Shown here piece by piece: positions 1-5,678 of a DNA stretch of 8,755 nt. Numbering within the stretch: position 1 is the first letter of the stretch; the number at the start of each line of letters is the position of its first letter. This DNA comes from Cyclobacteriaceae bacterium (lineage in GTDB: Bacteria > Bacteroidota > Bacteroidia > Cytophagales > Cyclobacteriaceae). The notes beneath the pieces were generated by a model, which was not told where the DNA came from, did not search any database, and saw only the letters and a list, made by a program, of their open reading frames with translations. The translations under genes were made by a program, and so were the position numbers. The stretch spans positions 1 to 8,755 of the forward strand of contig WGED01000011.1 in the NCBI GenBank assembly GCA_015492915.1, read 5' to 3'.

Positions 1-192
1 GCTATTTAGTTATGAAGTTATTTAATATTATATATCCCAATTAATTACAGTCTGATTTTTAGCCAATCATATTAGTTTTTAACTCCTTTGAATGTTACTA
101 TAAATTCAGAAGCTACCTCAAACATATTGATTTGAAATAGCCTCTGAGAATACAATCCAAAACAATCACTTTATCATTTTACGGCTTGACCA
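1..192. other. AT-rich intergenic stretch, no gene seen
   Basis: I see no convincing coding frame, RNA gene or repeat here. The stretch is AT-rich and lies downstream of the minus-strand lipoprotein pseudogene that ends at 193. Nothing in it resembles either the 189-bp element or the insertion sequence found elsewhere in the window. Confidence 0.5.
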
Positions 193-194
193 TT

Positions 195-220
195 AAAAAG
201 CCCGTACCGCGCGAAACGGG
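195..220 (-). terminator. Possible intrinsic terminator overlapping the pseudogene stop codon
   Basis: On the minus strand CCCGT (220..216) pairs with ACGGG (205..201) across a 10-nt loop and is followed by CTTTTT. The hairpin overlaps the last codons (RAVRAF) and the stop of the DUF1566 gene. The stem is only 5 bp, so this is tentative. Confidence 0.35.
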
Positions 221-374
221 TAGTTCAGGTTTGCCTTACCGACTAAATACGTGCCTCCCTGCAGAAAGCTTACAGCAAGCGCGCGGCTAGTAGATTCCTC
301 GGTAGAACTAAAAAGTAGTATTTAACCCAAAATTCTCACCAGGATTTCGTAATGAGAGGTTAAAGTACAACTTG

Positions 375-451
375 TCCCGCCAGGGCGGGAAGAAAATCAG
401 TACGTTTGATGAGGAGGCATAATGCACTTTTATGGTGACGAGTCAAACGTG
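375..451 (+). other. Two conserved hairpins inside MITE copy 1
   Basis: Hairpin 1 (375..390) pairs TCCCGCC with GGCGGGA around AG; realistically it is a 6-bp stem with a 4-nt loop. Hairpin 2 pairs 401..410 with 442..451, with eight Watson-Crick pairs in the centre and a U-G pair at each end. The GAGGAGG at 411..417 and the ATG at 422 lie in the loop of hairpin 2. Comparison with copy 2 shows that the differences in the stems keep the pairing. Whether the structure acts as RNA or as a DNA cruciform is not shown. Confidence 0.7.
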
Positions 452-481
452 AACGAAGTGTCTGATTTTGAAGTAATTTAA
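422..481 (+). CDS. Small 19-codon open frame inside MITE copy 1
   Basis: The frame reads MHFYGDESNVNEVSDFEVI and then TAA. A Shine-Dalgarno-like GAGGAGG (411..417) lies 4 nt before the ATG. Copy 2 keeps the same frame, with residues H2R, E17K and I19V changed and two further silent changes. The peptide matches no family I know. Bacteroidota rarely depend on Shine-Dalgarno pairing, and 19 codons can stay open by chance. It could be a real small peptide, a remnant of the parent transposase gene, or an accident of the conserved hairpin. Confidence 0.3.
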   Translation: MHFYGDESNVNEVSDFEVI

Positions 482-1539
482 GCTCGGAATAGAAAGGTTA
501 TTGAGAATTTTGGGTTTAATAAAGGCAGTGCCATTGTTTGCTACGGCGGTCTCATTAATTATATACTGCGTGCGTGCATCAGGCTTAATTCATCGATACT
601 TGGCAGGAACCAATCGGAATAGCCATTTAAGGTAAGATTCATACAAATTTCGGCCGCTATTTTTTTCTCATTACGATCATTCAAAATATCCTTGGTATAT
701 TGGAGCCCCGTCCCGATAGCTCTTCCGTCAGCGCCATTAATTTCCAATGCCTGACAGCCCCATCCACCATGTACTGCTGGACTTTGGTCGGTTATTGCAC
801 ATACCAATCCATGCTTTCCACTTTCATCCAGATAAAATACAACTCAGCCTTCACGGTAATCGCCGATTCGTATTATGTCTATAGTTGTAAAACTCCACAC
901 CGCACTTTCACTTGTACCGCCATGCTGGTCTTATGCTGCTACTTTCCAGTAGTAAGTGTTGCCTGAAGAGAGTGGAGGACTACTGATGGAGAGCTCTCTC
1001 TGATCAGTATTGATTATTGTGGCGGGGTTGGCGTCGGTGCCGAAATATACATCATAAACTACAACATCACCGTCAGGATCCGTGGTTGCCTGCCAACTCA
1101 GGGCTGAATCTGTGGATATGTCAATTGCTCCGTCGGCCGGCTAGATCAAAATGACATCGTCAGGAGGATTGTTAAGATTCGTAAAGCTCCAGATTGAGCT
1201 CTCGCTGATTCCGCCATTATCATCTTTTGCAACCACTTTCCAGTAGTAGGAGTATTGGCCAAAAGTGTCGGTGAAAAATTTGTGGCGATCGGATCAGCAC
1301 CGACTATAGCAACAGGAGTAGCGTCAGTATCAAAGTATACATCATACACCACGGCGTCGCCGTTCGGGTCGGTTACAGCCTGCCAGGTCAGTTTAGCATC
1401 CAGGGGAACATCAACGGTACTGTTTGATGGTGAAGTCAGCATGACTTTGCCGGGAGCAACATTGGGTTCTACCTCATTACCTTATAACAAGCAAAATAAG
1501 AATAGCTGTGAATGACAGGAAATTCATTAGGGTTTTCAT

Positions 1540-1859
1540 AGGATGTAAGTTTAAAATTTTAAGAAACACTGGTTCGTGGTTGTTATTGTTTCTTAAGTAA
1601 AAGTCTGATAGCGTGTTATTTTCTTAATGAAAATACTATCGGTATTCTGTAAAAGTCACCCGGGCATTGCATTAAGAAGAGATCACAAACTGGTAAAAAT
1701 CAAAAAGAAGTGCCTTGTGCAGGTATGGCATTACAATAAAGATAACAAAAATCGATCATAATACAAGATAAAGCCCCTAATGATCAAAGAATATAAATTA
1801 TCAATTATTCCTATTGCTCCTTTGGATAATTAATGATTTGGTGTTAAATATGATTATTC
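1540..1859. promoter_or_regulatory. Divergent AT-rich spacer between the pseudogene and the selenium operon
   Basis: This 320-bp spacer must hold the promoter of the plus-strand operon and the old promoter of the lipoprotein gene. I found no exact Bacteroidota consensus (TTG about 20 bp before TAnnTTTG). The one structure seen is an imperfect hairpin at 1607..1640, in which GATAG pairs with CTATC and ATTTTC with GAAAAT around a 5-nt loop, with a 6/1 internal loop. I see no tRNA, riboswitch or gene. Confidence 0.35.
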
Positions 1860-1895
1860 ATGGAGAATTATAAAACCATGGAGAATTATGATTAT
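1860..1895 (+). repeat. 18-bp tandem duplication upstream of the SIS gene
   Basis: ATGGAGAATTAT occurs at 1860..1871 and again at 1878..1889, a period of 18 bp. Each copy starts an in-frame ATG and together they would encode MENYKTMENYDYF before TGA 1899..1901. A longer, looser repeat is also visible: TATGATTATT at 1849..1858 and 1887..1896, each followed by a GAGAATT block. Slippage duplication of the gene start is the simple reading. Confidence 0.75.
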
Positions 1896-1904
1896 TTTTG
1901 AGAA

Positions 1905-2843
1905 TTGTCACAAAAGCTGAGAATCATGCAAATGCTGGATGAAATACGTGAGATTCCCGATAAGGCGGAGAAGATCAATTACTCGACCAAGAATATAAAA
2001 CTACCCGTTAATGTGCCCTATCTGGGAATGGGATCATCATACTACGCCACCCTGGCACTGTATTATCAGGGCATTCCCATACAGGTTGGCAGAGCCTCGG
2101 AATACTACAACTATCTGTCGCGCAAGAAGGTGAAGGATCTCGGTGTGCTCATATCCCAGTCGGGCAGGAGCAGTGAAGTGATATGGTGCAAAGACCTGTT
2201 TAAGCGCTACTATGCCATTACGAACGTATTAAAAAGTCCCCTTTGTGTTTCCACCAATCTCGAAAGGGTATTTCCTCTTCTGGCCGGCAAAGAGACACAT
2301 TCTTCAACCAAGACATACATCAATACTTTAATAACCCTCTACAATGGCCTGGGCGTAGATGCCTCTCCGGCTGTCAACCTGCTCAGAGGCAAAATGTACG
2401 AATATGGCAAATGGGGTGAAGAGATCGCGGGCATGGTGTACGAACTGATGCAGGACAAAGCATACAAAGGTTGCTACATCATTGGAAACGGACCGAATAT
2501 CGCGACAGTCCACCAGGCGGCGCATATCCTGAGCGAATCCACAAAATTCCCGTTTATCGGGATGAGTGTTTCCGAATATGACCATGGACCCAAAGAGACA
2601 GCCAAAGATAGTGTTGTCATCGTGATCAAATCGAAGGGTGTGGCATACAGGCGCACCAACAAGCTGTTTGAGCTTGTTGAAAATGCGGGGGCCCATGTGT
2701 TCTATTATGAGGATAAGGATGTGCCCGAGACATTGTCGCCCATCACCTCGGTGGTGCCGCTCATGTTTATGACACATTACCTGGCCAAGCTGCTCAAGAT
2801 CCCCAAGCCGTTCATCGTCGGAGAGAAGGTGACGGAGGACTGA
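1905..2843 (+). CDS. Double-SIS sugar-phosphate isomerase/deglycase-like protein
   Basis: The 312-residue product has two SIS domains like the isomerase half of GlmS, with no glutaminase domain. SIS 1 (about 35-165) has GMGSSYYAT (41-49), ISQSGRSSE (83-91) and SSTKTY (133-138). SIS 2 (about 185-300) has YIIGNGPN (191-198) and EYDHGP (224-229). E211, H227 and K308 fall where GlmS has its isomerase Glu, His and C-terminal Lys, so an enzyme acting on an amino-sugar or glycated-amine phosphate (FrlB or NagB-II type) is likely; the substrate is unknown. It ends 28 nt before mnmH and is probably cotranscribed with mnmH and selD. The start is uncertain: TTG 1905 is used here, and ATG 1926 or 1932 are alternatives. 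An upstream ATG (1860 or 1878) is in frame but separated by TGA 1899..1901. Confidence 0.85.
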   Translation: MSQKLRIMQMLDEIREIPDKAEKINYSTKNIKLPVNVPYLGMGSSYYATLALYYQGIPIQVGRASEYYNYLSRKKVKDLGVLISQSGRSSEVIWCKDLFKRYYAITNVLKSPLCVSTNLERVFPLLAGKETHSSTKTYINTLITLYNGLGVDASPAVNLLRGKMYEYGKWGEEIAGMVYELMQDKAYKGCYIIGNGPNIATVHQAAHILSESTKFPFIGMSVSEYDHGPKETAKDSVVIVIKSKGVAYRRTNKLFELVENAGAHVFYYEDKDVPETLSPITSVVPLMFMTHYLAKLLKIPKPFIVGEKVTED

Positions 2844-2871
2844 TCTTTTCCCAATCAATTTTTTGTAGCGA

Positions 2872-3900
2872 ATGGAACGTGCTGATGTCAGAGATTTTTT
2901 AATGAATGACAGGGATATCCCCGTGGTGGATGTGCGCTCCCCAGCCGAATTTGCAGAAGGGCATATTACAGGTGCCCGCAATATTCCGCTTTTCAGCAAT
3001 GAAGAAAGAGCGATTATCGGCACTACATACAAGCAGGTAGGCCGGGATGAAGCCATAGAGCAGGGGCTCGGCATTGTCGGTCCGAAAATGCTGGAACTGG
3101 CCCTGGAGGCTAAAAAGCTGGCTGTTGACAACAGGCTGAAGGTTCATTGCTGGCGGGGCGGTATGCGCAGTGAAAAGATGGCCTGGCTGTTTGAACTGGT
3201 GGGTTTGTCAACCGTGGTGCTCAATGGCGGCTACAAAGCCTATCGCAGACAGTTGATGGAGGATTTTGGTGCATTGGAGCACCTCATTGTGCTGCAGGGG
3301 CCTACAGGCAGCGGCAAGACGATGATATTGAAAGAGCTGCAAAAGAGGGGGGAGCAAATTCTCGATCTGGAGTATCGCGCCAACCACAAAGGTTCTGCAT
3401 TCGGGTCATTAGGTCTTGGCCCGCAGCCTACCACCGCGCAGTTTCAGAACGATCTATATGCCGATCTGCTCAAACTTGATATTTCACGGCGGATTTGGGT
3501 TGAGAGCGAGAGCCTGTCTATCGGAAGGGTGTACCTGCCGAAAACCTTGTGGGAGGCTATGAACCGATCGCCTGTTATTGAGATCAATGTGGATAAGAGG
3601 ATAAGAGCGAAAAGAATCGTGGCCGAATACGGCGTGCAGGATAAAGCTTTGCTGGCGGAATCGATCGAAAAGATTAGAAACCGCTTTGGCGGTGACAGGG
3701 TGAAAAAGGCGCTGGAGTTGCTCTCAGAGGACAGGATGGAGGAGTGCGTCCTGTTGTTGCTTGATTATTACGACAAAACCTATGAGTTTTCAAAAAACAA
3801 ATACAAGAAAAAAGCATTGGCCACCCTGGAAACCCAAGCCGGAGACCCGGAGAAAAATGCCCTGAAAATCATAGAAAAGGCAAACGAATTGAAATTATGA
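2872..3900 (+). CDS. mnmH: tRNA 2-selenouridine synthase (SelU/MnmH/YbbB)
   Basis: The family replaces sulfur of 2-thiouridine at the tRNA wobble position (position 34) with selenium, using selenophosphate, through a geranylated intermediate. The 342-residue protein has an N-terminal rhodanese domain (about 1-128; VVDVRSPAEFAEGH, then CWRGGMRS with the catalytic Cys at 93). It is followed by a P-loop domain with GPTGSGKT (143-150) and the family block NHKGSAFG (171-178). Later blocks include ESESLSIGRVYLP and a C-terminal LLLLDYYDKTYEF. Its length is close to the E. coli protein (364), with a shorter N terminus. The stop TGA overlaps the selD start (ATGA), so the two are probably translationally coupled. 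I see no lesion. Confidence 0.96.
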   Translation: MERADVRDFLMNDRDIPVVDVRSPAEFAEGHITGARNIPLFSNEERAIIGTTYKQVGRDEAIEQGLGIVGPKMLELALEAKKLAVDNRLKVHCWRGGMRSEKMAWLFELVGLSTVVLNGGYKAYRRQLMEDFGALEHLIVLQGPTGSGKTMILKELQKRGEQILDLEYRANHKGSAFGSLGLGPQPTTAQFQNDLYADLLKLDISRRIWVESESLSIGRVYLPKTLWEAMNRSPVIEINVDKRIRAKRIVAEYGVQDKALLAESIEKIRNRFGGDRVKKALELLSEDRMEECVLLLLDYYDKTYEFSKNKYKKKALATLETQAGDPEKNALKIIEKANELKL

Positions 3901-4937
3901 TTGAGACGGTTAAGTTGACCCAATATTCGCACGGATCGGGTTGCGGGTGCAAAATTTCACCTAAAGTGCTCGAAACCATCCTCTCGGATACGAATATTAT
4001 TTACGAAGACCCCAACCTGCTCGTCGGCAATGACACCAAAGATGATGCGGCAGTGTATGCACTCGATGAGGAGACGGCGATTATCAGCACGACGGATTTT
4101 TTCATGCCAATTGTGGATGATCCGTTTGATTTCGGCGCTATTGCTGCTACCAACGCTATCAGTGATATCTATGCCATGGGCGGGGAGCCGGTGATGGCCA
4201 TATCCATCCTCGGCTGGCCTGTGGATAAGCTGGCGGCTGAGGTAGCCCGGGAGGTGGTGGCTGGCGGCAAAAGTGTATGCCGCGATGCGGGAATTATGCT
4301 GGCAGGGGGCCATAGCATCGATTCACCCGAGCCGATCTTTGGGCTGGCGGTGACAGGCAGGGTAAAGATTTCCGATATCAAAACCAATGATAAAGCCACT
4401 GCAGAATCCGAACTTTTTCTTACCAAACCGCTCGGTATCGGTATCCTGACGACAGCACAAAAGAAGGGCGTGCTGAAACCTGAGGATCTTCAAACAGCCA
4501 AAAAATTAATGCTGACGCTGAACAGAATAGGGCAGGAGTTCGGCAGGATTAAAGGCGTTTCGGCTTTGACGGATGTGACGGGTTTCGGTTTACTGGGCCA
4601 CCTGATTGAGGTGTGCGAAGGCAGCGAAGTAGCGGCAGAGATCGATTTTGACAAAGTACCGGTGATATCATCCATTGATAGCTATCTGGAGCAAAAATGT
4701 GTGCCGGGCGGCACCAACCGCAACTTCAAAAGTTACGGTCACAAGGTTGTGCCTATGGGAAATCGCCAAAAAAATATTCTTTGCGACCCGCAGACTAGTG
4801 GTGGGTTACTTGTGGCCGTAGAGCCCGGGGCCCGGGCTGAGGTAGAAAAATTGTTCAAATCTCATGATCTGAAACTCGAATCTTTCGGGCGGCTTGTCCC
4901 TGCAGAGGAGGGAGAACCTGTAATAAAATTGCTTTGA
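3897..4937 (+). CDS. selD: Selenophosphate synthetase (selenide, water dikinase)
   Basis: SelD makes selenophosphate from selenide and ATP, the selenium donor for MnmH. The 346-residue product is near the usual 347. The N-terminal LTQYSHGSGCGCKISPKVL carries the catalytic Cys at 16 (Cys17 in E. coli) and the essential Lys at 19, so this is a cysteine form, not a selenocysteine form. ATP and metal-binding blocks follow: GNDTKDDAAVY, TTDFFMPIVDDPFDFG, AATNAISDIYAMGG, and later LTDVTGFGLLGH and DPQTSGGLL. The ATG overlaps the mnmH stop. No selA or selB is present in the window, so the visible use of selenophosphate is tRNA selenouridine. Confidence 0.97.
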   Translation: MIETVKLTQYSHGSGCGCKISPKVLETILSDTNIIYEDPNLLVGNDTKDDAAVYALDEETAIISTTDFFMPIVDDPFDFGAIAATNAISDIYAMGGEPVMAISILGWPVDKLAAEVAREVVAGGKSVCRDAGIMLAGGHSIDSPEPIFGLAVTGRVKISDIKTNDKATAESELFLTKPLGIGILTTAQKKGVLKPEDLQTAKKLMLTLNRIGQEFGRIKGVSALTDVTGFGLLGHLIEVCEGSEVAAEIDFDKVPVISSIDSYLEQKCVPGGTNRNFKSYGHKVVPMGNRQKNILCDPQTSGGLLVAVEPGARAEVEKLFKSHDLKLESFGRLVPAEEGEPVIKLL

Positions 4938-4941
4938 GGCA

Positions 4942-5003
4942 GAAGGCCTTCCCCATCATTAAGGGTGTGAGCAATGAACTCTATGAAAAAATACCCTTTT
5001 TTT
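4942..5003 (+). terminator. Candidate terminator after selD
   Basis: GAAGGCCTTC (4942..4951) is a 10-bp palindrome just after the selD stop. Farther on, AAGGGT (4961..4966) can pair with ACCCTT (4993..4998), which runs into a T7 tract (4997..5003). The loop of the second stem is long (26 nt), so it would be a weak terminator. The T tract abuts the insertion site of MITE copy 2. Confidence 0.4.
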
Positions 5004-5055
5004 CATCCCAAAATTCTCACCAGGATTTCGTCATGAGAGGTTAAAGTACAACTTG

Positions 5056-5132
5056 TCCCACCAGGGTGGGAAGAAAATCAGCACGTTTGATGAGGAGGCA
5101 TAATGCGCTTTTATGGTGACGAATCAAACGTG
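5056..5132 (+). other. Two conserved hairpins inside MITE copy 2
   Basis: Hairpin 1 (5056..5071) pairs TCCCACC with GGTGGGA; relative to copy 1 one G-C pair has become A-T (5060 with 5067). Hairpin 2 pairs 5082..5091 with 5123..5132; the two terminal U-G pairs of copy 1 are C-G and U-A here, giving ten Watson-Crick pairs. Confidence 0.7.
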
Positions 5133-5162
5133 AACGAAGTATCTGATTTTAAAGTAGTTTAA
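5103..5162 (+). CDS. Small 19-codon open frame inside MITE copy 2
   Basis: The frame reads MRFYGDESNVNEVSDFKVV and then TAA, preceded by GAGGAGG (5092..5098) with a 4-nt spacing. It is the counterpart of the frame at 422..481, with three amino-acid changes and two silent changes. It matches no family I recognise, and its coding status is unproven. Confidence 0.3.
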   Translation: MRFYGDESNVNEVSDFKVV

Positions 5163-5220
5163 GCTCGGAATAGAAAGGTTATTGAGAATTTTGGGTTCAT
5201 GCTTGTTTTCCGCCGGGCAT

Positions 5221-5249
5221 AAAAAAACCGGAACAATGGCTCCGGTTTT
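5221..5249 (-). terminator. Intrinsic terminator after the tlpA-like/lipoprotein pair
   Basis: AAAACCGGA (5224..5232) pairs perfectly with TCCGGTTTT (5241..5249) around an 8-nt loop. On the minus strand the stem runs into seven Ts (5227..5221). It sits 20 bp after the stop of the small lipoprotein gene. On the plus strand the tail is only TTTTA, so it may also stop read-through from selD, but less well. Confidence 0.85.
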
Positions 5250-5269
5250 AGTGTATGATTTTTTGATGA

Positions 5270-5635
5270 TTATTTCTTCCTGGTTGCAGTCATGGGAAAT
5301 TCCATATATTCCACAACGCATTTGCCTGTAAAGCTGTCACCTTCAAACTTGCCCTCCACTCCGATTTCGTAACCGGTGTATTCGAACATTCCGTTTAACA
5401 CTCCATCCTGGATGGTAAGATTCTGTAAAGGCAACTCGCCGATGTCCGAGACGAATTTACCGGTGTAGCTGTCACCGTCTTTACTGATGACCATCGTGCC
5501 CGACACATCGCCTTCAGGGGTGTCTTTGATGACATATTCCCATTCTCCGATCGAAACGTCAGCCATCTTTTTTGAAGAAGCACAAGCATATGCAGCAAAT
5601 GCTGCGATGAGTATGATAAGTGATTTGCGTATCAT
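5270..5635 (-). CDS. Small exported lipoprotein of unknown function
   Basis: The 121-residue product starts MIRKSLIILIAAFAAYAC, a clear lipoprotein signal with the lipobox Cys at 18, so it is predicted to be exported and lipid-anchored. The mature part is a small beta-rich domain with repeated patterns such as GTMVISKDGDSYTGKF and GKFEGDSFTGKCVVEY, suggesting a lipocalin-like or meander barrel. No catalytic motif is seen. It follows the tlpA-like gene by 43 bp on the same strand and precedes a strong terminator, so the two probably form one transcript. Function is unknown; similar domains occur beside or fused to other exported Bacteroidota proteins. Confidence 0.8.
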   Translation of the reverse strand: MIRKSLIILIAAFAAYACASSKKMADVSIGEWEYVIKDTPEGDVSGTMVISKDGDSYTGKFVSDIGELPLQNLTIQDGVLNGMFEYTGYEIGVEGKFEGDSFTGKCVVEYMEFPMTATRKK

Positions 5636-5678
5636 TTAAGTATTATTTTGAAGTTGGAAATCATTTTGTGCCAATTTA

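Larger units (their letters stand above)
326..514 (+). mobile_element. MITE-like 189-bp element, copy 1
   Basis: The element is bounded by perfect 13-bp terminal inverted repeats, CCCAAAATTCTCA (326..338) and its complement (502..514). It is flanked by the direct repeat TTTAA (321..325 and 515..519), read as a 5-bp target duplication. A second copy lies at 5007..5195 with the same length and ends but a different duplication. Deleting the element plus one TTTAA rejoins the DUF1566 frame of the host pseudogene as GTAFIKYY, just before SSTEE, which confirms the boundaries. It is too short for a transposase, so it is non-autonomous and needs an enzyme from elsewhere. The 5-bp duplication would fit families such as IS1380, but I cannot assign one. 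It contains two hairpins and a 19-codon frame, listed separately. Confidence 0.92.
193..1539 (-). pseudogene. Decayed fibronectin-like / DUF1566 (Lcl) surface lipoprotein gene, interrupted by a MITE
   Basis: Read down from ATG 1539..1537, the product begins MKTLMNFLSFTAILILLVI, a lipoprotein-type signal peptide. A frame break near 1480 falls where the lipobox cysteine is expected. Two fibronectin-III-like repeats follow, the first at about 1440..1150 and the second at about 1140..885. They share the patterns VPLDAKLTWQAVTDPNGDAV / ISTDSALSWQATTDPDGDVV and YYWKV. A DUF1566/Lcl domain follows (HGLVCAITDQS, GWGCQ, NGYSDWFLPSIDEL, SSTEE, FRAVRAF), ending at TAA 195..193. The lesions are in-frame stops at 1143..1141, 933..931 and 846..844, frame breaks near 1480, 1250, 560-570 and 310-314, and the element at 326..514. 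The intact protein would have been about 384 residues, exported and surface-anchored. Domain names rest on family resemblance. The decay is directly visible, and no single frame could give the full product. Confidence 0.9.
5007..5195 (+). mobile_element. MITE-like 189-bp element, copy 2
   Basis: This copy has the same 13-bp terminal inverted repeats as copy 1 (5007..5019 and 5183..5195) and its own 5-bp target duplication TTCAT (5002..5006 and 5196..5200). It matches copy 1 at 180 of 189 positions by my count, with no gaps; eight of the nine differences are transitions. It lies between selD and the opposing lipoprotein gene, in the same orientation as copy 1, and interrupts no gene. The roughly 5% divergence points to separate insertions from a family with more members in the genome. 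Confidence 0.92.

Noticed and set aside
401..408. TACGTTTG as a -7 promoter box inside MITE copy 1
   Set aside because: It matches the consensus, but copy 2 has C at the first position and no TTG lies about 20 bp upstream. The bases are better explained as part of the hairpin stem.
700..1515. Plus-strand open frames at 700..966 and 1255..1515
   Set aside because: They are antisense to the fibronectin-like and DUF1566 coding sequence, which accounts for the region fully.
1831..1840. TAATGATTTG as a Bacteroidota -7 box for the sel operon
   Set aside because: The spacing inside the motif is wrong (TA-nnnn-TTTG instead of TA-nn-TTTG) and no TTG sits at a suitable distance upstream.
1899..1901. 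UGA of the SIS gene as a selenocysteine codon
   Set aside because: No stable stem-loop of SECIS type is evident in the next 40 nt, selA/selB/selC are not in the window, and SIS proteins are not a known selenoprotein family. It is kept only as an open oddity.
2328..3131. A long open frame on the minus strand across the SIS gene and mnmH
   Set aside because: It runs opposite two clear genes, has no recognisable domain and a composition typical of an antisense shadow.
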